NCBI GenBank assembly: GCA_964019695.1
Contig: OZ026525.1
Coordinates: forward strand, 64,140,253 to 64,204,252
Source of the DNA: Loripinus fragilis
Lineage: Eukaryota > Mollusca > Bivalvia > Lucinida > Lucinidae
Length of the DNA: 64,000 bases
Reading direction: 5' to 3'
A model generated the notes under the pieces. That model saw nothing but the letters and a program-made list of their open reading frames with translations. It was not told the DNA's origin and did not search any database. Position 1 is the first letter of the stretch; each line of letters opens with the position of its first letter. Position numbers and translations under genes: made by a program. This document shows, in pieces, positions 36,201 to 42,054 of the stretch.

Positions 36201-36447
36201 AAAAAAAAAACAGCAAATTTTGAAATTATTGTCCGCTGCAAATTGTAGGTGGCGCTTTAATGGTTAACAATGGAACCAACAAACTAGTGTTAACTTAAGG
36301 CAGTGTGTTGCAGGTGATTTTGTGTGGGTTATAATAAGAAAACGGATTACCAAATAGTTCTACACATCCAAGTCCAATGCCAAGACAACCTCCCGTTACA
36401 ATGGTGACTTTGTCCTTGTATCTGAGGCCACTTTCAGGTGTAGACAT
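12094..36447 (-). CDS. HSD17B14: 17-beta-hydroxysteroid dehydrogenase 14-like SDR (whole gene span)
   Basis: Seen: eight minus-strand exons with canonical GT-AG junctions join into one frame of 245 residues plus one missing exon of about 35 residues. This would give about 280 residues, close to the roughly 270 of the vertebrate enzyme. In order they carry the cofactor loop TGGCLGIG, a conserved CDVT, NNAG, the active-site Ser in INIASMSG, YTASK (catalytic Tyr and Lys), and the C-terminal GGCELDYGFKA. Known: HSD17B14 is a cytosolic classical SDR that uses NAD+ to oxidise 17-beta-hydroxysteroids and, in vertebrates, sugars such as L-fucose. Inferred: the same broad chemistry; the substrate in this animal is unknown. 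Joining exon 4 (phase 1) straight to the next exon found (phase 0) shifts the frame into an early stop, so the missing exon is needed or the gene is broken. A related cytosolic SDR is the main alternative. Confidence 0.85.
12253..12834. other. Intron 8, no gene seen
   Basis: AT-rich intron with an imperfect inverted/tandem motif at about 12510-12600 built from TTACTCTTAACTCAATATAG-like words. ORFs overlapping it are extensions of exons 8 and 9 or chance. Confidence 0.6.
12835..12934 (-). CDS. HSD17B14: HSD17B14-like exon 8
   Basis: The acceptor is TTCCTACTGCAG and the donor CAG|GTCAGT. The exon completes a split Ser codon and reads VSPSSVETPMLKRFL, then DAQPNPEKHLAFNTNHLQ. It follows VRVN of exon 7 to give VNSVSPSSVETPM, the SDR motif xxISPGxxxTP that closes the substrate pocket and positions nicotinamide. 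The usual Gly after Pro is replaced by Ser. Confidence 0.92.
13000..13542 (+). mobile_element. Non-autonomous DNA transposon family D, copy 1
   Basis: Terminal inverted repeats CGCTTACTGTAAAGGCGGC and GCCGCCTTTACAGTGAGCG enclose 543 bp. A family E-type hairpin core (GACTGCTCCTGTAGGAGCAG) is nested inside, with its own CCTTAAAGCGC and GGCGTTTTAAGG ends. Other copies are at 24201-24734 and, reversed, at 45288-45842. It lies in intron 7, 66 bp upstream of exon 8. Confidence 0.85.
13699..13859 (+). mobile_element. MITE family B, copy 3, with TTAA
   Basis: Flanked by TTAA at 13695-13698 and 13860-13863. It contains GCAAACAGTTTGGAGCCAGA, the A-rich middle and the closing CAGCATGCAGAG. The palindromic core is degraded compared with 8590. 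Confidence 0.7.
13860..14427. other. Intron 7 sequence without a recognised feature
   Basis: AT-rich intronic sequence between a family B and a family A MITE. The overlapping 105-codon ORF at 13682-13999 runs through the family B element and is spurious. Confidence 0.5.
14428..14665 (-). mobile_element. MITE family A, copy 2
   Basis: 238 bp from TGAGCCGCGACGTGTGATTC to ATGTCGCGGCTCA. The internal hairpin lies in the second half, so it is in opposite orientation to the copy at 183-421. It lies in intron 7. Confidence 0.85.
14708..14932 (+). mobile_element. MITE family H (Tc1/mariner-like), copy 1
   Basis: Inverted ends ATCCTGCCAACCAAGAGTGA and CTCTTGCCTGGCAGGACAG, with a core stem GATCACTTGTG...ATCCTATCCGCGGGATAGGAT. 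Other family members are flanked by TA, which suggests a Tc1/mariner relationship. It lies in intron 7, upstream of exon 8. Confidence 0.8.
15100..15167 (-). CDS. HSD17B14: HSD17B14-like exon 7
   Basis: The acceptor is TTCTTCCAACAG and the donor is AACAG|GTTGGT. The exon encodes AGLIGLTKTLAVDESKFGV plus RVN and the first two bases of a Ser codon. It follows YTASK of exon 6 to give the SDR helix YxASKAGLIGLTKxLAxDExxxGVRVN, so the Tyr-Lys pair and its following helix are intact. Confidence 0.93.
15168..17084. other. Intron 6, mostly unique sequence
   Basis: No gene or clear repeat identified in about 1.9 kb. ORFs of 60-73 codons here show no family motif. The sequence from about 16975 begins to resemble the inverted repeat at 17085-17213. 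Confidence 0.5.
17085..17213. mobile_element. Hairpin element in intron 6
   Basis: GATTCGAGAACGC and GCGTTCTCGAAGCC, with outer arms TGTCTTTTGATATCAAGC and CTTGAAATCAAAAGACG, form an imperfect inverted repeat of about 129 bp. A related single arm is present at about 16980-17040. Probably a small MITE. Confidence 0.65.
17402..18052. mobile_element. MITE family H, copy 2, expanded, abutting exon 6 donor
   Basis: The ends CTGTCCTGCCAGCCAAGAG and CTCCTGGCTGGCAGAACAG are flanked by TA at 17400-17401 and 18053-18054. It is about 650 bp instead of the usual 225, so extra sequence (about 17430-17940) is inside. Its end lies only 11 bp from the exon 6 donor. The 64-codon minus-strand ORF at 17826-18020 is within the element. 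Confidence 0.75.
18064..18168 (-). CDS. HSD17B14: HSD17B14-like exon 6 (active-site exon)
   Basis: The acceptor is TTATTTGTAG and the donor AAAG|GTAAGT. It has 35 codons in phase 0 at both ends. It encodes YVVKHLRDVKGNIINIASM followed by SGVLGQGNVLPYTASK. INIASMSG holds the catalytic Ser and YTASK the catalytic Tyr and Lys of classical SDRs. The preceding coding segment (expected FxxLLxLNLxxxF region) is missing from the sequence I could read. Confidence 0.94.
18255..18365 (-). mobile_element. MITE family B, copy 4
   Basis: CAGGGTGTCAATCAGTTTGG, ATCAGACCCGACATTCTGT and GGTCCAGACCTTTTGCAAAG match the family B core in reverse orientation. Ends are degraded. Confidence 0.65.
18540..18760. mobile_element. 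MITE family J, copy 1
   Basis: A stem GAACTTCTCTTAAAGAAA / TTCTTTAAGAGTAGTTCC sits beside TGGTGACCTCCCTTGAATG and TTACGCACGTGCGTTAACTG. The same blocks occur in reverse order and orientation at about 40130-40320. Confidence 0.65.
18833..19421 (+). mobile_element. 5'-truncated retroelement: end of RT ORF plus 3' tail
   Basis: The first 100 bp read LQQTACLVVNPITVGNFTFLF followed by NCTPV on the plus strand. This is the same C-terminal module found at 34375-34460 behind the decayed reverse-transcriptase ORF. After a break in frame it runs into a GT-rich 3' tail ending CCTGATCTTTGCCGTCTTTC and TTACTTTG. The 109-codon ORF at 19211-19540 lies in the tail and is not a gene. It sits inside the HSD17B14-like gene in antisense. 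Confidence 0.7.
19440..21747. other. Intronic, no gene seen
   Basis: Unique AT-rich DNA. It includes a T-rich tract with TTG repeats at about 21172-21235. The 115-codon plus-strand ORF at 20635-20982 shows no family motif, no splice context and no biased composition, and I treat it as chance. Confidence 0.5.
21748..21870 (+). mobile_element. MITE family B, degraded copy
   Basis: TTTTGCAAGTAGTTTGGACC, AGGGCCGACAAAATGTCG and a diverged right arm identify a family B core. The arms no longer pair well and the ends are lost. Confidence 0.6.
22579..22645 (-). CDS. HSD17B14: HSD17B14-like exon 4
   Basis: The acceptor is CTTCTCTCTACAG and the donor ACAA|GTAAGT. It encodes SMVKKACDTYGRIDCLINN followed by AGT and one base. 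NNAG is the structural motif of the central SDR beta-sheet. The acceptor is itself the first unit of the tandem array at 22646-23632. Confidence 0.94.
22646..23632. repeat. Tandem array of about 19 units of 47-48 bp carrying a splice-acceptor motif
   Basis: In plus orientation each unit starts CTGTAGAGAGAAGTAAATTG and continues through TTATCTAAATAGAGTAAGAT to ATATATT. On the minus strand each unit therefore ends with TTTACTTCTCTCTACAG, the same pyrimidine tract and AG used as the exon 4 acceptor. Twelve of about nineteen units keep an intact CTACAG. Unit 9 is interrupted at about 23056-23095 by a fragment ending CCTGATCTTTGCACCC-TTAC, the 3' tail of the retroelement annotated at 18833. The array lies wholly in intron 3. 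Confidence 0.92.
23762..23862 (-). CDS. HSD17B14: HSD17B14-like exon 3
   Basis: The acceptor is TTACCATGACAG, with a weak pyrimidine tract, and the donor GAG|GTGAGA. It completes a Glu codon and encodes DIGKELEKTLNGSGRPGSVL then FVKCDVTKEEDIE. The CDVT motif contacts the adenine side of the NAD cofactor in classical SDRs. Phase matches both neighbours. Confidence 0.93.
24045..24200 (+). pseudogene. LINE reverse-transcriptase fragment
   Basis: One frame reads SNWIHILGVVAQGSILNPLL then FLIYIHDIIKHMGCYIHFFA and DDKYVYY. GxxQGSxLxPLLFLIYIxDI and the catalytic FADD are standard for non-LTR reverse transcriptases. It is cut off at 24201 by a family D transposon, and its C-terminal part resumes at about 25100. 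Confidence 0.85.
24201..24734 (+). mobile_element. DNA transposon family D, copy 2, inserted in the LINE
   Basis: Ends ACTTTTCGCTTTATGTAAAG and CTTTACAGAAAGCGAAAAGT are inverted repeats. Internal sequence matches 13000-13542, including the nested hairpin CAGACTGCTCCTGTAGGAGC. It interrupts the LINE fragment. Confidence 0.85.
24852..25094 (+). mobile_element. piggyBac-like MITE family C, copy 2, with duplicated hairpin
   Basis: CTTAAAGCGCTAATCACGAC ... GGTGGCGCTTTAAGGG followed by TTAA at 25095-25098; the left TTAA is not preserved. A 50-bp block carrying the hairpin TGAGAGACGATTCTCATGA is repeated perfectly at 24931-24980 and 24981-25030. Confidence 0.8.
25100..25330 (+). pseudogene. LINE C-terminal fragment
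   Basis: Frames read AWNNLLNEAMEMSSVLAFK, then KSYIPDCKCK and IMTFIAKKYSGKNPSCQHC with stops and one frame change. WNxLPxE...LxxFKxxL and the (R)LGQILHARLRxxCSxLNxxL...C.C pattern are typical of the end of CR1/Jockey-type LINE ORF2. This is presumably the same copy as 24045-24200, split by two MITEs. Confidence 0.75.
25328..25660 (+). repeat. Dispersed repeat P, copy 1 (possible LINE 3' UTR)
   Basis: From CTTAAAGAGACTATATCTG to TTGAAAAATAGAAACTTTAT this segment matches the reverse complement of 37020-37370 over its length, with moderate divergence. It follows the LINE ORF fragment directly, so it may be that LINE's 3' UTR. Confidence 0.7.
25661..26111. other. Intron 2 sequence, no feature recognised
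   Basis: AT-rich DNA with short ORFs that lack any motif. Nothing repeats elsewhere in the window that I could detect. Confidence 0.5.
26112..26220. repeat. Two adjacent hairpins
   Basis: TAAGTGCATAATAGATTTCA / TGAAATCTATCATGCACTTA is one stem. It is followed directly by AGGTAGCATGCCAGATT / AATCTGGTATGCTATCTT as a second. The loops are short. They could be a compound foldback MITE. Confidence 0.7.
26930..28500. repeat. 32-bp minisatellite
   Basis: Consensus GAGGCACCACACCAACAGGC followed by ATGGCTGATAAT. The core from about 27210 to 27830 has some twenty regular units; both flanks decay gradually, recognisable by the ACCAGCAGxCATGTCTGA word out to about 28500. Several ORFs on both strands (for example 27632-27898 and 27467-27664) are products of the repeat and shift frame each unit, because 32 is not a multiple of three. 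Confidence 0.9.
28590..29110. repeat. Tandem units of about 165 bp
   Basis: Three units start near 28594, 28762 and 28923, with a fourth start at 29083. Each opens GGCCATCTTGGACGCCATCT-like and then carries CCAATGTTCCATTTTAAT, GTTTGTATCATTTAGCCT, AAACATCCATAAA and TATGTTGGTCATATAGGTCT. They lie inside the right side of the inverted-arm composite. Confidence 0.85.
29223..29657. other. Intron 2 sequence, no feature recognised
   Basis: AT-rich unique DNA. The 98-codon minus-strand ORF at 29483-29779 runs into the following MITE and has no recognisable motif. Confidence 0.5.
29660..29870. mobile_element. MITE family K (Tc1/mariner-like), short copy near exon 2 donor
   Basis: Ends ACAGTAAAACCAGTCTTAAG and CTTAAGACAGGTTTCACTGT are inverted and bounded by TA. 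The core is a hairpin GCAGAATGCTCCCATTGAGCATTCTGC. It ends 21 bp inside intron 2 from the exon 2 donor. The 1.46-kb element at 61633-63093 has the same termini. Confidence 0.85.
29892..29930 (-). CDS. HSD17B14: HSD17B14-like exon 2 (39 bp)
   Basis: The acceptor is CTTATATTTTCAG and the donor AATG|GTAGGT. It completes a Val codon and encodes KHGSKVVIADIN, the second beta-strand of the Rossmann fold ending with the acidic Asp that selects NAD(H) over NADP(H). It is very short but in phase with exons 1 and 3. Confidence 0.92.
30088..31470. other. Intron 1 sequence with one hairpin
   Basis: Mostly unique. At 30541-30645 a poly-C run leads into CTAGACCCAAGATGCCCTTT, whose complement AAAGGGCGTCTTGGGTCTAG lies about 45 bases on. 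This makes a foldback with a long loop. The short ORFs over it on both strands are mirror images. Confidence 0.6.
32090..32640 (-). pseudogene. LINE fragment with RNase H domain, nested
   Basis: On the minus strand one frame reads CHELLEYKEIVLCCHKGILGN and continues EMVDQQAKTSLSL. It corresponds to the (I)xxxWIPSHxGIxGNExADxxAKxA motif at the end of an RNase H domain. Further on, LKNMYSHLNSSLKLSDIVRD resembles the LINE C-terminal tail. It is opposite in strand to the enclosing reverse-transcriptase element. Confidence 0.7.
32690..32930 (-). mobile_element. 3' tail of the retroelement, nested and reversed
   Basis: The reverse complement ends GATTCCTGATCTGTGCACCC-TTAC and includes TGTGGTACTTGATTGTATCG and GGTCACCTGCTGGGAAAGAG. 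This matches the tail at 19280-19421. The 89-codon minus ORF overlapping it is not a gene. Confidence 0.7.
34461..35034 (+). mobile_element. Probable 3' UTR of the decayed retroelement
   Basis: After the ORF end, GGCCCACCGTGCCTCAACTT and the GT-rich stretch GGTGTCTCGTGATTGTTGTG, then TGTGATTGTGGTATTTCCTG, resemble the tail at 18950-19421. The 86-codon ORF in it is hydrophobic by chance of GT-rich composition. Confidence 0.55.
35035..35200. repeat. Short-unit tandem repeat, GACGAAATG
   Basis: Variants of TTAGACGAAATGGTCG and TTCGACGAATTGTCTA repeat about ten times at 15-20 bp spacing. It is a diverged satellite-like stretch without coding sense. Confidence 0.85.
35400..35990. repeat. Four diverged tandem units of about 105-140 bp
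   Basis: After a CCGTCTGTCCGTCGG-rich leader, units start near 35488, 35628, 35732 and 35867. Each carries CATCTTCTCCTTAACCGTTG-type, ACTTTGCACGTGCATA and GTGACCTTGATCA words. Repeats of this style are common in bivalve genomes in my recollection. The ORFs spanning it are spurious. Confidence 0.75.
36049..36263 (+). mobile_element. piggyBac-like MITE family C, copy 3, with TTAA
   Basis: CCCTTAAAGCGCCAATCACT and GGTGGCGCTTTAATGG are inverted ends, flanked exactly by TTAA at 36045-36048 and 36264-36267. The core hairpin is CATGAGAATTGTCTGCCAGC with its complement. It lies in intron 1, about 90 bp from the exon 1 donor. Confidence 0.88.
36351..36447 (-). CDS. HSD17B14: HSD17B14-like exon 1 with start codon
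   Basis: The start ATG at 36447-36445 begins MSTPESGLRYKDKVTIVTGG, followed by CLGIGLGCVELF and one base before the donor TTTG|GTAATC. TGGCLGIG is the glycine-rich NAD-binding loop. An in-frame ATG 21 codons upstream, within MITE family A, would extend the protein by MLEITCHVSFIIHSIKEEATT. I prefer the inner ATG because the family normally starts only a few residues before RYxxKVxIVTGG. Confidence 0.92.
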
Positions 36448-36483
36448 GGTCGTAGCTTCCTCCTTTATGGAATGAATGATAAA

Positions 36484-36710
36484 TGAGACGTGGCACGTGA
36501 TTTCCAACAATGTGGCATTTTGACTAGTGTAGGCTCAGGCGAGCCTGTGCCTCCTCTTTTAAAAGTTTAGAAACTCCAAATGACGTTTAGTCAGTAAGCA
36601 TATTCAAGCGACTAGCAAAGGCTCTGATCATACTGCGCGTATGCGCAGGCTGATCTGAGGCTTTGCTGGTTGCACATACCACATTGTTGGAAATCTCATG
36701 TCGCGGCTCA
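36484..36710 (-). mobile_element. MITE family A, copy 3, in the 5' flank or 5' UTR
   Basis: TGAGACGTGGCACGTGATTT ... AATCTCATGTCGCGGCTCA. It starts 37 bp upstream of the start codon and so forms the 5' UTR or core promoter of the HSD17B14-like gene. Same orientation as the copy at 14428-14665. Confidence 0.85.
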
Positions 36711-37019
36711 AATATGCATGTCACTAAACAGCCTGAGTAAAATAATTTAGACAAAGGTTCATTAGTCTAGCAATACATCGTAACTGTACCGGCTGATTCG
36801 AGTTTGACCTGGTCACACACCTCAATGCCGGATTTTCACATGGTGTGGTTCATAGTATAGGGGTTGAAGGATACCAATAACGTGAGTATGCATGTTTAAT
36901 AACAAATAATTATACGTAAGTGTCTTGGTATATAAATATGGACACGCACATTTGATTTTGGTACTGTCATGGCAACTGTTTACAATTGTTAAAGCTGCAT
37001 AGTCTGTAACTTTTGATCT
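36711..37019. other. 5' flank of the HSD17B14-like gene
   Basis: No TATA or initiator could be assigned with confidence. The sequence is AT-rich with short ORFs only. Confidence 0.4.
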
Positions 37020-37370
37020 TTTAATTTTAGAAATAAAGTTTCTATTTTTCAAGAAAACAGTAAAAAATACTCAAATCCAGGTAAACATTTTACCATTTTC
37101 GTAAGTCTTATCAAATTATCATTATCAAAACAACAGCATTTATATAAAAATCAACTGTCTAGAATTATTGGAGGGACGTAAATAATTGCAAACAAGAGAA
37201 AAAAAACACCTGTTTTTATAAGATAATTCACTTTTCCATGCAGTTTTCAGCTGTACTGAACATATTTATTGTGGAAACATAACTAAATTCTATTTTTGCA
37301 AATGATTTGAAAAGAAAAGAATTTTTTTCGAAAAATGTTCATAGTAACAGACCTAGTCTCTTTAAGTAAA
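37020..37370 (-). repeat. Dispersed repeat P, copy 2 (inverted)
   Basis: Reverse complement of 25328-25660 with moderate divergence, from ATAAAGTTTCTATTTTTCAA to GACCTAGTCTCTTTAAG. Confidence 0.7.
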
Positions 37371-37374
37371 CCAT

Positions 37375-37537
37375 TAACTTGTACACTCTACTTGAGCTAC
37401 CGCGAATCGATAGATCACGTGTGTATTAATCATATCCTGTGGATAGGATTAATACACAAGTGATCCATCGATTCTAAGTCCCTGATAACTTTGTAAACAA
37501 AACATGACATTACTGTCACTCTTGGCTGGCAGGACAG
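37375..37537. mobile_element. MITE family H, copy 3 (left end lost)
   Basis: Core stem TAATCATATCCTGTGGATAG, ACAAGTGATCCATCGATTC and right end TCTTGGCTGGCAGGACAG followed by TA. The left terminus is truncated at about 37375 beside repeat P. Confidence 0.75.
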
Positions 37538-37779
37538 TATATGTACGTATTGCATTGTCAAGCAATGAAGTCTCAGACGAGTCTGCGCATATGCACAGAC
37601 TCTCCAGAGCCTTAGCTACTCGTATACATAAAAGTATATGCACAGACTCACCAGAGCCTTAGCTACACGTATACACAAAGTATGAAATAAAAATTCAGGT
37701 CAAAATGCAGACGTCCAGCCTCTCTTGATCATGTGACGTCTGCATGAGCGTTTATTAGTGGTTTTTACCCTTATACGAC

Positions 37780-37995
37780 AGGGGCGGATCTAGGATTTCT
37801 GGAAAGAGGTTCATATTTATAAAGGTGTGGGGGTTCGCTCTGGTTCGCTCTGCTGATATTATCTCAATATTCCTAAATATCCCTTGAAAATGCAATAATT
37901 TGAGACCAAATTCTTTCATTTTCATAGGATATTTAAAAACGGGGGCGGGGAGGGGGTCGAGAGAAGCCCCTGAACCCCCTCTAGATCCGCCACTG
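37780..37995 (+). mobile_element. hAT-like MITE (CAGGGGCGGATC), copy 1, 5-bp TSD
   Basis: It starts CAGGGGCGGATCTAGGATTT and ends CTAGATCCGCCACTG. The 5 bases TACGA sit directly on both sides. A second copy at 41312-41526 has its own 5-bp duplication, and a half copy is at 8110-8212. Confidence 0.85.
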
Positions 37996-39102
37996 TACGA
38001 TGAGCACAGAAACCGCAGGCCTGGCCCAAAAAGTAAATAGTTTGAACTTACTTACTTATAAGTATCTTAATGCATTTATATATTCCGTTATCTCTGTTCA
38101 AGTTGACTGTTGCAACTATTCTGATAACTTAGTCATATAATCACTGTTTACCTCTGCATCTGCCACAGATAAACACAAGTTATCATCATATAGTCCAGCA
38201 GATACTCGTACCCAGCTTGACCTTGACGTTGGGTTCAGTTTTTTTTCTCTCTCTCTCTACTGATTCTTGTCGGTTATATGTTGCCATGGACACTGTCATC
38301 ATTGAACATTTTTAGAAAATCATGATGGCTTCCAAAATGGTAGCTCAATATATGGTTGGTCAAATGATGCTGTCATTTGCATTCACTGTGAGTCTTATCT
38401 GAAGAAATTACAAAGTGTTTAATCACAAGAGGTATTGGCATACAGGCAAATCAAATATATAGCAAACAACAGCGGCTAAACAAGATTGTTAAGGCTAAAA
38501 AATAAACAAGCGTTTCTCATGCCACTTTTTTGAAAAACAGATGAGGTAGGCAGATTTTATTTTATTTATTATTTCCCCAAAAACAGATGAGGTCACTTTT
38601 TTATTTCATCAAACCCTAATGAGGCACTTTCTTTTGGTCATTTTAAGCATAAAAATGTTGATATTTTGATTTTGACATCTGGATCAAATAAATGAGGCCA
38701 CTTTTTTTTATTCAAGTCTAAAAAACCCGATGAGGGGCATTTGAAACAGATAAGGGAGGGCCTGAGAAACAATTAACTTTTTTTGCCTAACTGAACGTAA
38801 ATGTAGAAAATCACCGTTTTGAAAATAGGTATCTATGTTGACACCAACTGTTAACCATTTTCTCCATGATAACACCTTTCATGCCTTTGAAATATCATGT
38901 ATTTGAAAATATTATAGAAAATGAAGCATTTGCTTCTTTGGAGCAAATCCTCCATTTTCCATAATATTGTCAAATTTATTCAAAAATTTACTTTTTTTTC
39001 TTGTATTTTTCAATGTTGTATATAAATAGAAAATGATGCCATGATCTAAAAATAGTCTATGGAGTAAAAGGTTAATTGGCATACCTTCTTCGTATTAATA
39101 AA
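37996..39102. other. Intergenic with repeat fragments
   Basis: At 38270-38400 there is an arm related to 26520-26580 (CATCATTGAACATTTTTAG, ATGGCTTCCAAAATGGTAG). At 38540-38760 a GATGAGGCCACTTTTTT word recurs four or five times. At about 38896-38980 there is an imperfect hairpin (AATATTATAGAAAATGAAG with its complement). No gene. Confidence 0.55.
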
Positions 39103-39604
39103 GGGGTACGTGTATTAAGAGGCTATTTTGGCCCCCTATGAGGCCAACAAATGAAATTCCCTTTTCACCAAATTCTTTTTATTGGTTTATTAGGACAATG
39201 ACCCATGTGTAAAGGTCGGATATTAGTTTGACTTTTGCTGTTGCTATGGTAACAAAAATGGCCACCAAAACAGGCTGAAAATAGGAAATTGATCATTTTG
39301 GGGCAAATTTGGGACGTTTGACAGAGCAATTAACATAGAGCACAAGCAAATACCAAAAAGATATTTTAACAGATGATGAGAATTAACATGGCACACAACA
39401 TATTATAAGGTTTTTTGGGTATTTAGCAGTGCTGATATCTAATTTTTGAAAATTTGGTCTCTAAAAGCCTTAAATTTGATCAAAAATGGCAATTTCTCTA
39501 TTTTATGCCGATTTTGTCGGCCATTTTTGTTACCATAGCAACGCAAATTTCATTTTTTTTTTGCCCCAAAGGGGCCATTTTAGCCCCTTAATACACGTAC
39601 CCCT
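39103..39604. mobile_element. MITE family O with long inverted arms, 502 bp
   Basis: GGGGTACGTGTATTAAGAGG / CCCCTTAATACACGTACCCC ends, and inner arms GTTGCTATGGTAACAAAAAT / ATTTTTGTTACCATAGCAAC. The related element at 53341-55860 shares about 400 bp of this sequence but carries a 2-kb insert. Confidence 0.85.
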
Positions 39605-40129
39605 CTATTTGCTCTACTTTGAAAAAAAAGATTTATTCAGGTTGTATATTTTTAAATTGCTTATATACAACTATTAATATATTCGCAGTTTTTTTCTTTC
39701 TTGTTAAGGAACTAAGTTAATAATTTTCAGCATATTGTATAAATATGTATGGAATAATCAGCTGACTAATATGCAGGACCCACGTTGAATGTTTGCTAAT
39801 TAAAATGAAACCATTGTCCATCAAAAAGGTGTGGTTTCGCACGCAAGTGGGTAGGGAATGTTGACATGCATATGTATGCAAAATGTGATAAAAAAATACC
39901 ATGTGGTTCTAGAGTTATGACCATTCTACTTACGGCTAACGAACGGACTGACGGACTCACTTAGTTATTATAGTGCAGGCCCAAGGGTCGTGCTATCCAT
40001 CAAAATGAAAAAGTTTAATGACTAGCTTTTAACTGTTTCTGACATATCCGCTTTTCAAGTTTCCCATGTTAATTATGCATTTGGGATCAAACTTGAGCTT
40101 GCCGCAAAGTAGGCCATGACCAATCTAAG
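39605..40129. other. Intergenic, no feature seen
   Basis: AT-rich unique sequence with short ORFs only. Confidence 0.5.
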
Positions 40130-40320
40130 ATCATCATTTCATTGGCGTATCTCCTATTACGCAGTTACGCACCGTAATAAGTAATAGAATAGTAACATTT
40201 AAGGGAGGTCAGCTAATGTGGTAAAAGTGATTTTCTATAGTTTTAGGAACTGCTCTTAAAGTAAAGAATTCTTTCCTTAAAGAGAAGTTCACTTAAGGAA
40301 GCACACTTAAGTGGTTTCTG
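40130..40320. mobile_element. MITE family J, copy 2
   Basis: ATTACGCAGTTACGCACCG, AAGGGAGGTCAGCTAATGTG and the stem GAACTGCTCTTAAAGTAAAG / CTTTCCTTAAAGAGAAGTTC correspond, reversed, to 18540-18760. Confidence 0.65.
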
Positions 40321-41203
40321 GTGAATTTTGCGTGAGTCCTTTGTTCTTGCAAACTTCTTGCATAGCTAGCATTTCTAATTTCTGACCAGATCAAATTTCA
40401 CGCTCATTCAAGTTGAGTATGACCAAACGTTGTATAACCTCATAACCAGGTTTATCAGAGTATTTGCTGTGGACATTAAGAAACCGAAGCCCTTAGCTCA
40501 GAACTGAGCGAAGCATACCTGATCAGATTGTGCTGGTGTCCAGGCTTGTGAAGGTACTCACTATTTTGTTGGTTCAGTCATGCTTGGTTCAAATATTAAC
40601 ATTAAAACTCCTACAGATTTTGGATCATTCATTAACACAATATGTAAACTGAAATAAACATCCTGTACCCGTTCCTCCTAGCTCTCGCCTTATAAACATG
40701 GATAACAACACTCGTGCGTGACCAGTAGTCCGAAAAATGCGAGTATTTAGGTACATGTACACGTTTCGATTTATATTTTTAGCGATACAGACAATACACT
40801 TTCGAACAAGGTAAGAAAAGCCATTTTATCTATTTTATTCCGTTTTATTCCATGATTTTAACGGTTTCCTCCTTTGCATTTTGCTATGTTAAAAACGACT
40901 TGCTCACAATCAGAGCCATTCTGTGCCGAAAACGAGCTTAAATGCCAGTTTGCATGGTTTTAGTGGAATTGGCAGTCACATGTGTACATGATTACATGGT
41001 TGTAACTGTAAAAGTTACTAAGATCTCTGGAAAAATGAATTTTAAAAGGTGGGCCCTCGCAATTACAGCTGTACCAACAACTCATCACGATTTACGACAA
41101 CTGATTACGCACGAGTGCTGTTATTCATTATAATTATTAGGCGAGAGCTAGGAAGAACGGGTACAGGATGTTATATCAGTTTACATACTGCGATTAACCC
41201 TTT
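40321..41203. other. Intergenic, no feature seen
   Basis: Unique sequence. ORFs at 40942-41133 and 41049-41396 have no motif, and the second runs into MITEs. Confidence 0.5.
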
Positions 41204-41204
41204 G

Positions 41205-41311
41205 TATACTGGTGAATTCTACACCTGGTTTGATGCAATGGGCCAGGGAAGGTTCATTGTACATGTTAAGGGGTCACAGGTTAGACTTTCCAATGAAAGG
41301 ACGTTCTTCTC
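41205..41311 (+). mobile_element. MITE family F fragment, cut by a hAT-like MITE
   Basis: TTAACCCTTTGTATACTGGT, then AGGGGTCACAGGTTAGACTT, matches blocks of the family F copy near 52780. It stops where the CAGGGGCGG element begins at 41312. Confidence 0.6.
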
Positions 41312-41526
41312 AGGGGCGGGTCCAGGATTTCTGGAATGGGGGTTCAGATGTGTAAAGAAAGGGGTCGCTTTGCTGATTTTATCTCATTTTTCTTAAATAT
41401 CCCATGAAAATAAAATAATTTGGTCTCAGTGAGACCAAATTATTTCATTTTCATGGGACATTTAAAAGCGGGGCGGGGGAGGGGGGTTTGAGCGAACGAC
41501 CTGAACCCCCTCTGGATCCGCAACTG
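41312..41526 (+). mobile_element. hAT-like MITE (CAGGGGCGGATC), copy 2, 5-bp TSD
   Basis: It starts CAGGGGCGGGTCCAGGATTT and ends TCTGGATCCGCAACTG. CTTCT is present immediately on both sides. The centre is a hairpin around ATTTGGTCTCAGTGAGACCA. Confidence 0.87.
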
Positions 41527-41630
41527 CTTCTGAATGTTAATATTTTAACAGTGAAGATCTGAATGAACTGTTGCATTGTTTGGAAAGTTATCTTGAGTCT
41601 CCTCTGCTTGCCACAATGGGCAATACCTTG

Positions 41631-41868
41631 AGTGAAAGTTCACAATTTCCAAAATTTTCGAAACTCCGATCTTAAAACTTGCAGTATGCCCAATAAATAT
41701 TCACAAGTTCAAGTTAAAATGGTCAATTGTCTTTAGACAGATCCATTATAAATCAGAGAACCTATAATAATCTCCCTAATTCAGGATTTTGAGGGTTACT
41801 CTCCATATTTCTATGAAAAGTCAGCCTCAAAATCCTGAATTCAGGAATAATCCTGAAAACTTTCACCC
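41631..41868. mobile_element. MITE family M, copy 1
   Basis: It contains CAATTTCCAAAATTTTCGAA, AATTGTCTTTAGACAGATC and the closing CAGCCTCAAAATCCTGAATT ... GAAAACTTTCACCCAT. Related copies are at 42055-42337, 57207-57266, 57431-57620 and 59555-59785. Ends are complementary through GGGTGAAAGTT-like words. Confidence 0.7.
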
Positions 41869-42054
41869 ATACAATACTAACGTATTGATCTCCATTATAC
41901 AAAGGAGTTTTAAAGCTTTTTGATCATTTAATTGACAACTGGGGTAAATGCTGGCGCTAATGGATAGACAGATGGGTGGGCTAACAAACACACAGAACCC
42001 CGCACAGTCAAGCGACAGGTGTTAAAACAAGCTCAATACATGGGTACATAAAAT

